Shown here in pieces: positions 1 to 10,092 of a stretch of DNA of 64,000 nucleotides. A model generated the notes under the pieces. The model searched no databases. It had not been told where the DNA came from and saw only the letters and a program-made list of their open reading frames with translations. The DNA comes from Leadbetterella sp. Lineage in GTDB: Bacteria; Bacteroidota; Bacteroidia; Cytophagales; Spirosomataceae. The DNA lies in assembly GCA_021740125.1 (NCBI GenBank), contig JAIPAJ010000002.1, positions 1 to 64,000 on the forward strand. The letters run 5' to 3'. Position numbers and translations under genes: made by a program. Each line of letters opens with the position of its first letter. Position 1 is the stretch's first letter.

Positions 1-417
1 AGTAAGGGACCACCACACCAAACATTGCAAAGTAAATCCCACTTGGGCCGAAAGGCCCCCGTTGGCAAATTTGGCTAAAATCAAGCCTGAAGGAGCCGCA
101 AACAACAAAACAACAAAAACATAAATTTTTCCTAAATTTCGGTGCCATTTCGGATATTTTTCGATAATTCGAGGCAAAAATTGGGGAATTCCAACCAACC
201 AAACCACCAAAGCCGAACTGATGTGCATGTAAAAGCCAATTTTAAAAATGAGCTTAGATGTAACCTCAAATGTTTTGGTACCGAGGAAGCCTTTTCGGGG
301 AGCAAAGTCAAAATAAGGAATTGTATTTTCTGTCATCACCATGGCAAAAACCACCCCAACAATACTGAGCAGAACCAATGGTAAGCTGAAATATTTACGA
401 AAAGACTCTATTTGCAA
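1..417 (-). CDS. DUF2306-like multi-TM membrane protein, 3' end truncated by the window edge
   Basis: Reverse-strand reading frame open from the window edge to a TAA at 420-418: LQIESFRKYFSLPLVLLSIVGVVFAMVMTENTIPYFDFAPRKGFLGTKTFE...FYMHISSALVVWLVGIPQFLPRIIEKYPKWHRNLGKIYVFVVLLFAAPSGLILAKFANGG. Candidate start TTG at 417; first in-frame ATG is internal. Missing from the ORF track. Confidence 0.6.
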   Translation of the reverse strand, partial: MQIESFRKYFSLPLVLLSIVGVVFAMVMTENTIPYFDFAPRKGFLGTKTFEVTSKLIFKIGFYMHISSALVVWLVGIPQFLPRIIEKYPKWHRNLGKIYVFVVLLFAAPSGLILAKFANGGLSAQVGFTLQCLVWWSLT

Positions 418-472
418 TTAGTTTTCTGATTGTAAAGCTACGTTTTTTTACCAAATATTTTTGGGTAAAAAA

Positions 473-500
473 AAGCCACTCCTATGTTAAAGAGTGGCTT
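473..500 (-). terminator. Rho-independent-like terminator downstream of the NIPSNAP gene
   Basis: AAGCCACTC (473-481) / GAGTGGCTT (492-500) stem followed on the minus strand by a T-run. Confidence 0.7.
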
Positions 501-513
501 AACTACATTTTCT

Positions 514-1263
514 CTATTTGATCCTTGAAAAACCCGTTGGTTTCATATAAATAGATTCTACTTTTTCTACAATTTTTCCAGAAACTTCAGAAGCGTCACG
601 TACTTTTATCCAGTCCGGATTGGCTCTGAAATCATCCCAAGATTTCTTGGCGGCCTCTGCGTCTTTGTGAGCAAGAAAATACAGTAATGTTGGTTGTCCT
701 CCATCTTTTTCTATGGTTTCAAAATACATGATGTTTTGCATTCCATGACCTTCAAACAACTTTCTTGTATGGTCTCTGAAACGTGCCACAATGTTTGGAT
801 ATCTTCCGGGCAAGCAGTAGTATGTCCTCATTTCAAACAAACGCTCCGGGTTGGCTTGCTGAAATTTAATTTTCTTAGTGAGTTCAGGGTGTAAAGTCAT
901 AAACTTTGACTCCACCTTGGCAACAATTTTACCACTTTCCTCTGACTTTTTAGCCACCTCTTTCCATTCAGGATCTGCACCAAAAGCTTTCCAAGATGCA
1001 TCTCTGGCCTCTTTACTTGGATAACCTAATACATAATATAGGACATTATTGTCTCCCGTTGTCGGTGTCCAATATCCTATGTTTTCCATACCATGTTTCT
1101 CAAAAATCTTGGTGGTATGATCGGTAAATCTTGTAATCAAATTGGGCAATTTACCTGGATGGCAATAATAAATCCGCAGCTCGTAGTATTTCGATGGCTT
1201 TTTCTTTGCAAAGCTTAAAACAGAAATGGTCATAGCCATCAATAGCAATATTGTTTTTTTCAT
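514..1263 (-). CDS. NIPSNAP family protein, two tandem NIPSNAP-like domains, secreted
   Basis: Signal peptide; two repeats of YYELRIYYCHPGKLPNLITRFTDHT / LFEMRTYYCLPGRYPNIVARFRDHT. Confidence 0.8.
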   Translation of the reverse strand: MKKTILLLMAMTISVLSFAKKKPSKYYELRIYYCHPGKLPNLITRFTDHTTKIFEKHGMENIGYWTPTTGDNNVLYYVLGYPSKEARDASWKAFGADPEWKEVAKKSEESGKIVAKVESKFMTLHPELTKKIKFQQANPERLFEMRTYYCLPGRYPNIVARFRDHTRKLFEGHGMQNIMYFETIEKDGGQPTLLYFLAHKDAEAAKKSWDDFRANPDWIKVRDASEVSGKIVEKVESIYMKPTGFSRIK

Positions 1264-1523
1264 TATGGTTGAATTGTTTTTTTTATCAAATGTAAATCAA
1301 AGTTTGTATTTACCCAAACACAAGATCCATTTGTATAGTCAAGGTTTGCATTGCCAAGTTTGTGTCGGCACACACTTCACTAAATACATTTGAACACTCT
1401 CACAATTATTTTCTTCAAATAAATTAAATATCTTGCATAAAAAACTTACTTTTTTTAAGCCAAAACCTTTGTAGAACTTTGCGTTACTTTGTGTAATAAC
1501 TCTATTCAATATCATAAAAAAAA

Positions 1524-2405
1524 ATGAAAAATTTCAACCTAAAAAGCTTTCAAATAATAGGCAGCGAGAAATTTAATCCTAAAATCCACCCAACCAAAAT
1601 TAAAGATTTTTATGAAGATAAAGTTGATTATGAAGCAATTCTGAAAAGTCTACAAACCGAAATGGACGAGTTGCAAAGCATCATGTATGCCCATTCAAAA
1701 TATGGAGTTTTAGCGGTTTTTCAGGCCATGGACGCTGCAGGAAAAGACGGCACCATGAAGGCCGTTTTCCAAGGAGTACATCCGCTCGGTATGAGTTTTT
1801 ATTCTTTCAAAAGACCTTCTGAAACTGCGCTCAACCACGATTACATGTGGCGTTGTTACAAAGAATTGCCTGAAAGAGGCAAAATGCAAATCTTCAATCG
1901 CTCCTACTACGAAGAAGTATTGGTTGTTAAAGTACATCCTGAAATCTTAGAAAATTACCAAAAAATTCCTGACGAACTTAAGGGCAAAGATGTTTGGAAA
2001 AAACGCTATCAAGACATCAAACATTTTGAGGATTATTTGGCCAACAACGGTATTGTGGTAATAAAGTTTTTCTTGAATGTATCCAAAGAAGAACAAGGCA
2101 ACCGCCTGATAGAAAGGATAGAAGACATTACAAAAAATTGGAAATTTGAAGAAGGTGATATAAAAGAGCGTGGCTTTTGGGATGAATACCAAAAAGCATA
2201 CGAAGAAATGATAAACGAAACCTCAACAGAAAAAAACCCTTGGTATGTAGTTCCTGCCGACGATAAGAAAAATATGCGTCTGATAGTAGCCAAAATAATT
2301 GTTGAGAAACTGAAAGAACTAAAAATGAGCTATCCCGAACCTGACGAAGCTAGGAAACAAACGCTTTTAGGTTTGATTGATACCATTAAGCAACAGAATC
2401 AATAG
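1524..2405 (+). CDS. Polyphosphate kinase 2 (PPK2) family protein
   Basis: Walker-like FQAMDAAGKDGTMKAVFQGV and FNRSYYEEVLVVKVHPE motifs typical of PPK2. Confidence 0.88.
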   Translation: MKNFNLKSFQIIGSEKFNPKIHPTKIKDFYEDKVDYEAILKSLQTEMDELQSIMYAHSKYGVLAVFQAMDAAGKDGTMKAVFQGVHPLGMSFYSFKRPSETALNHDYMWRCYKELPERGKMQIFNRSYYEEVLVVKVHPEILENYQKIPDELKGKDVWKKRYQDIKHFEDYLANNGIVVIKFFLNVSKEEQGNRLIERIEDITKNWKFEEGDIKERGFWDEYQKAYEEMINETSTEKNPWYVVPADDKKNMRLIVAKIIVEKLKELKMSYPEPDEARKQTLLGLIDTIKQQNQ

Positions 2406-2510
2406 TTAAACAATTTTCCCAAATTGTAAGATTTACTAGGCAAAAAAGATGATAAAACTAAAACATTACCAATTCATTCAATTATTTCATTCAATTAATT
2501 TCAACCTAAA

Positions 2511-3326
2511 ATGAAAAGAAATCAATTTATCAAAACCCTCGGATTAAGCTCTTTAGCTTTGTCAACTAAGGCCAATTTCCAACCTTCTGCAGCATTTCAA
2601 GGACTCAAAATCGGTTTGGCTTCTTATACCCTAAGAAAATACTCACTAGATCAAGTCATAGAAATAATGAAACGCTTGGAATTAAAAGATGTTTGTCTAA
2701 AAAGTTTTCATTTGCCATTTGATACTTCGCCAGATCAACTAAAAAGTATTACAAATAAATTGAAATCCAATGGTCTTAATCCATATTCGGCAGGGGTTAT
2801 CTACATGAAAACCAATGAAGAAGTAGAAAAATACTTCAAATATGCCCAAAATGCTGGCCTAAAAATGATTGTAGGAGCTCCCGAGCATCACCTATTAGCA
2901 AAAGTAGAAGAAATGGTGAAAGCCACTGACATCAAAATAGCCATCCATAACCATGGACCTGAGGATAAAATCTTTCCTTCTCCCGCCAGTATTTATGAAA
3001 AAATCAAAAACTTGGACGCCAGAATTGGCCTTTGCATAGATACAGGTCACACTTTTAGACTTAAACAGGATCCCGCAGCCGAATTTAGAAAATACCGTGA
3101 TAGACTTTTTGATATTCACCTCAAGGACCTTAATTCTCAAAAGCCTGATGCCGAAAACATGGAAATTGGAAGAGGTGTTATGAACATTTCGTTATACATA
3201 CAAGTGCTTAAAGAACTCAAATACGACGGCATTATTGGTGTAGAATATGAAAAAGATGCGGATAATGCAGCATACGGACTAACAGAATCAATTGGTTATC
3301 TCCGTGGTATCCTCCGGATGTCTTGA
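2511..3326 (+). CDS. Sugar phosphate isomerase/epimerase (TIM barrel, AP-endonuclease 2-like), exported
   Basis: IAIHNHGPED, IGLCIDTGHTFR, DIHLKDL and GVEYE motifs; N-terminal signal. Confidence 0.8.
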   Translation: MKRNQFIKTLGLSSLALSTKANFQPSAAFQGLKIGLASYTLRKYSLDQVIEIMKRLELKDVCLKSFHLPFDTSPDQLKSITNKLKSNGLNPYSAGVIYMKTNEEVEKYFKYAQNAGLKMIVGAPEHHLLAKVEEMVKATDIKIAIHNHGPEDKIFPSPASIYEKIKNLDARIGLCIDTGHTFRLKQDPAAEFRKYRDRLFDIHLKDLNSQKPDAENMEIGRGVMNISLYIQVLKELKYDGIIGVEYEKDADNAAYGLTESIGYLRGILRMS

Positions 3327-3482
3327 TATTTTAAATCGAAATATCTTTCAAAATCATCTTTCTTAGTATCTTTGTTATAATTTTCAAATATGGCCGATAC
3401 TTTATGGGTCATATAGAGTGCTTTTCAATAAAAATTTTAATCTCGGTAAAGGTCTTTTGATTCATTCAATGGCATTTACCAA

Positions 3483-6400
3483 ATGAACTGGTCACTTTTG
3501 AACGCAGAGGATTTCCTAAAAATATACTCGGAAGATAGTTTTGTGCAGAACATTGTTTTGTCACAAAAATCGCATCCCAATATCCACCTAGAAGGCACTT
3601 CTGGGAGTTTAGATGCTATTTTGGCCGCTGCCATTTATCAGAGTAATCCTCAATCGACTTTAATTGTTCTACCAGATAAAGAAGATGCGTTATATTTTTT
3701 CAACGACCTGCAAAATATTTTTGGTTTCGAAAGCCCCAAAATAGCCTATTTTCCTGCATCCATCAAAAGACTTTATGAATATGAGGAAATAGAAAACGCA
3801 AATGTCATTCAGCGGGCAGAGCTGCTTAATCGCCTGAACAATTCTGCTGACCCTTTGCTTATAGTCAGCTATCCAGAAGCTCTTTCCGAAAAAGTTGTGA
3901 GTAAAAAAACGCTCATAGCCAACACTTTACGCATAAAGGTAGGTGATAAACTAGATTTAAACTTTGTAACAGAACTACTCGTTTCCTACGATTTCGAAAA
4001 GACCGATTTCGTTTACGAACCAGGTCAATTTGCGATTAGAGGTGGTATTTTTGATGTATATTCTTATGCCGCTGATACTCCATTTAGGGTAGAATTGTTT
4101 GGTGACGAAATAGAAAGTATCCGTATTTTTGACACAGAAACGCAGCTTTCTAACAAAACCATGGATGGAATAAGCATTGTGCCCAATATCCATGAAAAAC
4201 TACGTTTTGAAGAAACTGTGCCGATTTTTAGTTTTATTCCCGAAAAAACAATTCTTTGGATAAAAGATTACGTTTTTACGCTGGATAGGGTGGAGGACAA
4301 CCTCAATCGTATTTCCGAAATTTACGATTCCAAAAAAGCCAGTGGTGGAGACATTAATTTAGTATTCAAACCCGACCATTCGTTTTTAGCAAAAAAAGAA
4401 TTTACTCATTTTCTAAAATTCTATCCCACTATAGAATTTGGCAGAAAGAGTTTTCTTAAAGAAACTCATAAAATAAGCTACGATTCTAAATCACAACCCT
4501 CTTTTAATAAAGATTTTACACTTTTAATTAATGACATTGCCGAAAACCAAGCAAACGGGTTTTCGTGTTATATAAGTTCTGATTCGCTTAAACAACTCAA
4601 TCGCCTCGAAACGATTTTTACCGAAATTAACCCCACAATACGGTTTCTTTCTGTTTATGCCAATTTCAGAGAAGGTTTTATAGATTTACAAAACAAAATA
4701 CTGGTTTACACTGACCATCAGATATTTGAGCGGCTCAATCGCTACAAAGTAAAAGACCGTTTCTCAAAGTCGAAAGCACTCACTATAAAGGAACTAAAAA
4801 CCTTACAAACAGGTGATTATGTAACCCATGTGGACTACGGTATCGGGCGTTTTGCAGGTATGGAAACTATTGATGTCGGTGGAAAAAAACAAGAAGCTAT
4901 CAGGTTGGTATACAAAGACAATGATCTTTTGTACATCAATATCCACAGTTTACACAAAATAGCCAAATACTCAGGTAAAGAGGGAGATGCTCCTAACATG
5001 AGTAAGCTCGGCTCTGGCGACTGGGAAAACAAAAAATCAAAAGCAAAACGACAAGTTAAAGACATTGCTAAAGAGCTCATTGCTCTTTATGCCAAACGAA
5101 GAGAAGTGCATGGTTTCGCATTCTCACCCGACAATTATATGCAGATTGAGCTGGAGTCATCGTTTATGTACGAAGACACCCCTGACCAAGCTTCTGCCAC
5201 TGCTAAAGTGAAAGAAGATATGGAAAAACCATATCCTATGGACAGACTAGTTTGTGGTGATGTTGGTTTTGGAAAAACAGAAGTGGCCATTCGTGCGGCC
5301 TTCAAAGCCGTAAATGACTCTAAACAAGTAGCAATTTTGGTTCCAACTACCATTTTGGCCATGCAGCATCACCGAACCTTCTCGGAAAGACTGTCAAAAA
5401 TGCCTGTAAATGTCGATTATCTTAACCGATTTAAGTCAGCAAGTGATACTACAAAAACACTCAAAGCACTCAAAGAAGGTAAAGTGGATATCATTATAGG
5501 TACACACAAATTGCTCAACAAAAACATTGAGTTCAAAAATCTTGGGCTTTTGGTGATAGACGAAGAACAAAAGTTTGGTGTAAAGTCAAAAGACAGAATA
5601 AAAGAATTGAAACTAAACGTGGATGTTTTGACCCTCACCGCCACTCCCATTCCTCGTACCTTACATTTCTCACTCATGGGTGCTCGTGACTTATCGGTAA
5701 TTGCTACACCACCGGCCAACCGCCAACCAGTAACTACTCAAGTTGAAGTTTTTAAAGAAGAAATCATTCGTGATGCCATCAGTTATGAGTTAAATAGGGG
5801 AGGGCAAGTGTTTTTCGTTCATAACAGAGTTGCTGATATTGAATCGATCGCCAATATCATTTACAGATTAGTTCCAGAGGCTAAAATTGGTGTTGCACAT
5901 GGCAAAATGGAAGGTGATAAACTCGAAAAAGTGATGATGCGTTTCATTGAAAACGAGATAAATATCTTGATTTCTACCAATATTATTGAGTCTGGGCTTG
6001 ACATTCCAAACGCCAACACCATCATTATCAATCAAGCTCACATGTTTGGTCTTTCAGATTTGCACCAAATGCGGGGTAGGGTAGGACGTTCAAACAAAAA
6101 AGCCTACTGTTTTCTTTTGGGCCCTCCTAGTTCTGGTCTTACCAAAGATGCCCGAAAACGCCTTCAAACCTTGGAGGAATTCACCGATTTGGGTGATGGC
6201 TTCAAAGTGGCTATGCGAGACTTGGATATCCGTGGAGCTGGCAATTTACTTGGGGCCGAACAAAGTGGTTTTGTGAATGACTTGGGATATGATATGTACC
6301 ACAAAATTTTGGATGAAGCCGTTTCTGAGTTAAAAGAGAACGAATTCAAAAGTCTTTTTGAAGGAGAACTTTCCAAAAAAACCTTCAAAATTGAAGACTG

Positions 6401-6860
6401 TCAAATAGAGACTGACCTACAAATCTTAATTCCAGACCATTACATTGTCAATATGTCTGAAAGACTTTCGGTCTATAATGCTATAGATGATCTAAAAACA
6501 GAGGACGAACTCAATAAATTCACCGTTTCGTTGATTGACCGATTTGGAAAATTACCGATAGAAGTTGAAGAATTATTTAGAATCGTAAAAGTGCGTTGGA
6601 AGGCTGAATACATCGGTTTTGAAAAAATAACGCTGAAAAATAATAACCTTAAAGGATATTTCGTTTCTCAAAAGCATCAAGAATATTATCAAACAGATAA
6701 GTTTGGCAGAATTCTTGATTATATAAAACTGCATCCAAAAGAGTGCAGTTTAAAGCAAATCAAAGACAAATTGATATTTTCGGCCGAAAACACTGTTAAT
6801 ATCAATAAAATCATTGATTTATTCGAAAAAATTGTGGCTTTCATTGATGCCAAACAATGA
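3483..6860 (+). CDS. mfd: Transcription-repair coupling factor Mfd
   Basis: 1125 aa; GDYVTHVDYGIGRFAGM (RNAP-interaction domain), DRLVCGDVGFGKTEVAIRAAFKA, TLTATPIPRTLHFSLMGARDLSVIATPP, TRG motif region. Confidence 0.97.
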   Translation: MNWSLLNAEDFLKIYSEDSFVQNIVLSQKSHPNIHLEGTSGSLDAILAAAIYQSNPQSTLIVLPDKEDALYFFNDLQNIFGFESPKIAYFPASIKRLYEYEEIENANVIQRAELLNRLNNSADPLLIVSYPEALSEKVVSKKTLIANTLRIKVGDKLDLNFVTELLVSYDFEKTDFVYEPGQFAIRGGIFDVYSYAADTPFRVELFGDEIESIRIFDTETQLSNKTMDGISIVPNIHEKLRFEETVPIFSFIPEKTILWIKDYVFTLDRVEDNLNRISEIYDSKKASGGDINLVFKPDHSFLAKKEFTHFLKFYPTIEFGRKSFLKETHKISYDSKSQPSFNKDFTLLINDIAENQANGFSCYISSDSLKQLNRLETIFTEINPTIRFLSVYANFREGFIDLQNKILVYTDHQIFERLNRYKVKDRFSKSKALTIKELKTLQTGDYVTHVDYGIGRFAGMETIDVGGKKQEAIRLVYKDNDLLYINIHSLHKIAKYSGKEGDAPNMSKLGSGDWENKKSKAKRQVKDIAKELIALYAKRREVHGFAFSPDNYMQIELESSFMYEDTPDQASATAKVKEDMEKPYPMDRLVCGDVGFGKTEVAIRAAFKAVNDSKQVAILVPTTILAMQHHRTFSERLSKMPVNVDYLNRFKSASDTTKTLKALKEGKVDIIIGTHKLLNKNIEFKNLGLLVIDEEQKFGVKSKDRIKELKLNVDVLTLTATPIPRTLHFSLMGARDLSVIATPPANRQPVTTQVEVFKEEIIRDAISYELNRGGQVFFVHNRVADIESIANIIYRLVPEAKIGVAHGKMEGDKLEKVMMRFIENEINILISTNIIESGLDIPNANTIIINQAHMFGLSDLHQMRGRVGRSNKKAYCFLLGPPSSGLTKDARKRLQTLEEFTDLGDGFKVAMRDLDIRGAGNLLGAEQSGFVNDLGYDMYHKILDEAVSELKENEFKSLFEGELSKKTFKIEDCQIETDLQILIPDHYIVNMSERLSVYNAIDDLKTEDELNKFTVSLIDRFGKLPIEVEELFRIVKVRWKAEYIGFEKITLKNNNLKGYFVSQKHQEYYQTDKFGRILDYIKLHPKECSLKQIKDKLIFSAENTVNINKIIDLFEKIVAFIDAKQ

Positions 6861-6922
6861 CTTGGTAATATATTTTAAACTATTTTTGTGTTTTAATTCG
6901 CAGAAAACAAAATAAAAAAAGA

Positions 6923-8188
6923 ATGAAGAGACTTATTTATGGTGTAACAATTCTTACACTTTCTCTTTTTGTAGCTACTTCTTGTAGCAAAGGTAAAAAA
7001 GCGTCAAGTTTGAATCCTGGTAAAAAAAGTAGAACCACAGGAGCTGCCTATGCCAAAAAAGGTAAAGAAGGATTCCAAGTAGCTTCTTTTGCTGGTCAAC
7101 CTGCTGGACCCAACATGGTCTTTATCGAAGGTGGTCGTTTTACAATGGGAACCCTTGAAGAGGATGTTACCTACACACGAGACAACATCGAACGTACGGT
7201 TACAGTTGCTTCATTCTACATGGATGAAACAGAAATCGCAAATATCGACTATCTTGAATACATCTATTCTATCAGCCAAGACTCCACACGTGAGTTTGTG
7301 CAAGCAGCTTTGCCTGATACAACAGTTTGGGCTAACGAAATGTCATTCAATGACCAATACGTAGACCAATATCTTCGTTACCCTGGGTTTAGAAATTTCC
7401 CTGTTGTGGGGGTTTCATGGATTCAAGCCAACGACTACTGTAAATGGAGATCGGCCATTGTAAATGCAGGCCTTTCTGAAAAGTATGGTAATGGTTCAAA
7501 GAAAAAAATGGGTTTGCCTTTTGGAAAGAAAAAGAAAGGTGCTGCTGAAGTAGCCTCTGCTCCTAAAGTTACGGGTAGGGTGCCAATCGAAACAGGAATC
7601 AATATTCCAGACTTCAGACTTCCAACAGAGGCTGAATGGGAATATGCTGCAAAAAGTATGATTGGTACACAATACATAGACGAAAATCAGTCGAATCAAA
7701 GAATTTATCCTTGGGATGGCTCAGCTATGCGTAAAGCAAAAGGTAAAAATAAAGGAAACATGATGGCCAACTTCAAAAGAGGTAGAGGTGACTACGCCGG
7801 TATAGCTGGTAAACAAAACGATAAGGCTATCATTACTGAAGAAGTTTACTCTTTTGCCCCTAACGATTTCGGTCTTTATAATATGGCTGGAAACGTGAAC
7901 GAGTGGGTTTATGACCTTTACAGACAAGGTTCTTATCAAGACTTTAGCGATTTGAATCCAATCCGTAGAAGTGACTTCCAAGACGAAGCCAAACTTTATG
8001 ATAAAGAAAACTTCAACTCCCTAATAGACAACAAATTAAGAGTTTTCAAGGGTGGTTCATGGAACGATATCGCTTATTGGTTGTCACCTGGAACGAGAAG
8101 ATATCTGGATCAGGATTCTTCTACCGCTACTATCGGATTTAGATGTGCGATGATTTCAGTAGGTCCAAAAGGCAAGAAGTCTTTGTAA
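6923..8188 (+). CDS. gldJ: GldJ-like gliding motility lipoprotein (SUMF1/FGE-sulfatase domain)
   Basis: Lipobox ATSCSKG; MVFIEGGRFTMG, ALPDTTVWANEMSFND, YPVVGVSWIQA-like segment, FRLPTEAEWEYAA, GGSWND; resembles GldJ more than GldK. Confidence 0.72.
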   Translation: MKRLIYGVTILTLSLFVATSCSKGKKASSLNPGKKSRTTGAAYAKKGKEGFQVASFAGQPAGPNMVFIEGGRFTMGTLEEDVTYTRDNIERTVTVASFYMDETEIANIDYLEYIYSISQDSTREFVQAALPDTTVWANEMSFNDQYVDQYLRYPGFRNFPVVGVSWIQANDYCKWRSAIVNAGLSEKYGNGSKKKMGLPFGKKKKGAAEVASAPKVTGRVPIETGINIPDFRLPTEAEWEYAAKSMIGTQYIDENQSNQRIYPWDGSAMRKAKGKNKGNMMANFKRGRGDYAGIAGKQNDKAIITEEVYSFAPNDFGLYNMAGNVNEWVYDLYRQGSYQDFSDLNPIRRSDFQDEAKLYDKENFNSLIDNKLRVFKGGSWNDIAYWLSPGTRRYLDQDSSTATIGFRCAMISVGPKGKKSL

Positions 8189-8212
8189 GAAATTAAGTTT
8201 TAGAAAATATTT

Positions 8213-8244
8213 AATCGCCTCGGTTTTAATAAGCCGAGGCGATT
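8213..8244. terminator. Bidirectional terminator shared by gldJ-like and comF-like genes
   Basis: 11-bp perfect stem AATCGCCTCGG (8213-8223) / CCGAGGCGATT (8234-8244); overlaps the comF 3' end. Confidence 0.7.
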
Positions 8245-8930
8245 GTTATTATATAGAGTTCAGAACAACCTGAAGCGAGCAATATATTTCCTGCTTCTTC
8301 CAAAGTTGATCCAGTAGTAAGCACATCATCCACCAGTGCAATTCGTTTTCCTTCAATATTTTTAATATTTTTAACTTCAAAAACACCTTCAATGTTTTTA
8401 AACCTTTTAAAACGACTTCCAGTCTTGGTTTGAGAAATAGTAAACGTTTGACGAACCAAAGACTCTTCATCATAGGGTGTTTTTAAGACTTCTGAGAGCC
8501 CCTTAGCAAAAGCATCAGCCTGATTGTAGCCTCTGAGCTTTTGTTTGTCTTTATGGAGTGGAATTCCTATTATTAAGTCGATCTTTTCTTCCAACTGTAT
8601 CGACTTCAAATCATTTGCATACAATTTTCCAATATATTCTGCTAATTCTGGCTTATTTTTGTACTTGAGTGTGTGAAGTATATTTTGAACTTTTCCCTTT
8701 TTCGAAAATTTAAGGAAAGAGTATACCTGTTTCACGTTTAATTTTCCCCAGAACTTTCGCTCTAAGAGTTCAATCGGGTGCAAATGAGAATTGGTTTTGG
8801 GTATTGCTAGGAGGCATTCAATACATAAGTGGTTTTCAGAGCCTAGTATGTTTTTCTCACAACTTACGCAAACTCTTGGGTATATAAAATCCAAAAGTAG
8901 ATTAATGTATCTTTTAAATGTGGTTTTCAT
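8226..8930 (-). CDS. comF: ComF family phosphoribosyltransferase
   Basis: N-terminal Cys pairs CVSCEKNILGSENHLCIEC; GYNQADAFAKGLS; RIALVDDVLTTGSTLEEA PRPP-binding motif. Confidence 0.9.
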   Translation of the reverse strand: MKTTFKRYINLLLDFIYPRVCVSCEKNILGSENHLCIECLLAIPKTNSHLHPIELLERKFWGKLNVKQVYSFLKFSKKGKVQNILHTLKYKNKPELAEYIGKLYANDLKSIQLEEKIDLIIGIPLHKDKQKLRGYNQADAFAKGLSEVLKTPYDEESLVRQTFTISQTKTGSRFKRFKNIEGVFEVKNIKNIEGKRIALVDDVLTTGSTLEEAGNILLASGCSELYIITIASAY

Positions 8931-8936
8931 TATTGT

Positions 8937-9296
8937 ATGTCATTAGAAATCAAAGATAATAAAGAAATATGGGACAATTTAATTCGTTTTTTAAAACAAA
9001 CAACGGGTAAAAAGCCTTCCGACCTAAATGCTGTCCTATTTTTAATTGGGATTCAGGAATTAGGAAAGGGAAATTTGCGTTTTTCTAAAGAAGAAAAACA
9101 GGATTTAATGCATATCGCCATATGCAAAGTGCTAAGCTTTGGTGGTTTTTATGAACTTGAAGGTAAGGACAGTGAAGGTTGGCCACATTGGAAACTCATT
9201 AAACCATTGCCACAATTTGATTTATTGAGTCAGGAACAATTGCTCAAACATTTTGTCATAGAATATTTTAGAAATGATATTGGTTTGCACATATGA
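8937..9296 (+). CDS. Uncharacterised small protein (119 aa)
   Basis: Open frame immediately upstream of and overlapping xth by 4 nt. Confidence 0.7.
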   Translation: MSLEIKDNKEIWDNLIRFLKQTTGKKPSDLNAVLFLIGIQELGKGNLRFSKEEKQDLMHIAICKVLSFGGFYELEGKDSEGWPHWKLIKPLPQFDLLSQEQLLKHFVIEYFRNDIGLHI

Positions 9297-10057
9297 AACT
9301 TACAACATTCAACGTAAATGGAATAAGATCAGCCCTTAACAAAGGTTTAGAAGATTGGTTAAAAAGTCACGATCCCGATGTTTTGTGTTTACAAGAAATT
9401 AAATTATTCGAAACCGAACTTGTTGAGCCCATTTTTGTAAAATTAGGATACCATTGTCATTGGTTTCCTGCTCAAAAAAGAGGATATGCGGGCGTAGCTA
9501 TTCTTAGTAAACAAAAACCTGAAAGGGTGACTTATGGTTGTGGAATAGAGCAATATGATTTGGAAGGACGAACAATTGTTGCAACTTTTGAAAAGTTTCA
9601 CGTTTTATGTGCCTATTTTCCATCAGGAACTATGGGCGACATCAGACAAGACGTAAAAATGGCTTTTCTGGACGATATGTTTGAGTTCATTCATCGATTT
9701 GACAGGGCAGAAAAACCCATATTTGTATGTGGTGACATCAATATTTGTCATAACGAGATTGATATTCATAATCCTAAATCTAACGCTAAGAGCTCTGGTT
9801 TTCTACCTGAAGAGCGGGCTTGGGTTGGCAAGTTTATTGATAGTGGATTTAAAGATTGTTTTAGACTAAAAAACACTGATCCTCAACAGTATACATGGTG
9901 GTCGTACAGAGCAGGAGCAAGGTCAAAAAATTTAGGGTGGAGGATTGATTACATCTTTGTAAATCATGAAGCCCAGGACTTTATATTAGACGCACAAATA
10001 CATGCAGATGTTATTATGTCGGATCATTGTCCTGTTTCAGTAGAATTGATGTTTTAG
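9293..10057 (+). CDS. xth: Exodeoxyribonuclease III (EEP family)
   Basis: TFNVNGIRSALNKGLEDWL, CLQEIKL, GYAGVAILSK, DINICHNEIDIHNPKSN, WRIDYIFV, SDHCPV. Confidence 0.95.
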   Translation: MKLTTFNVNGIRSALNKGLEDWLKSHDPDVLCLQEIKLFETELVEPIFVKLGYHCHWFPAQKRGYAGVAILSKQKPERVTYGCGIEQYDLEGRTIVATFEKFHVLCAYFPSGTMGDIRQDVKMAFLDDMFEFIHRFDRAEKPIFVCGDINICHNEIDIHNPKSNAKSSGFLPEERAWVGKFIDSGFKDCFRLKNTDPQQYTWWSYRAGARSKNLGWRIDYIFVNHEAQDFILDAQIHADVIMSDHCPVSVELMF

Positions 10058-10092
10058 AGTTTTTCAGTTATATTATTGATATTCAATATTTT

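Noticed and set aside
142-384. 80-aa plus-strand ORF
   Set aside because: Opposite the DUF2306-like membrane protein frame, low-complexity basic sequence with no family features.
7089-7364. 91-aa ORF inside the gldJ-like gene
   Set aside because: Out-of-frame with a strongly supported SUMF1-domain gene.
10027-10092. N-terminal extension of the DUF4175-like ORF
   Set aside because: Overlaps the xth 3' end; the better start is ATG 10093.
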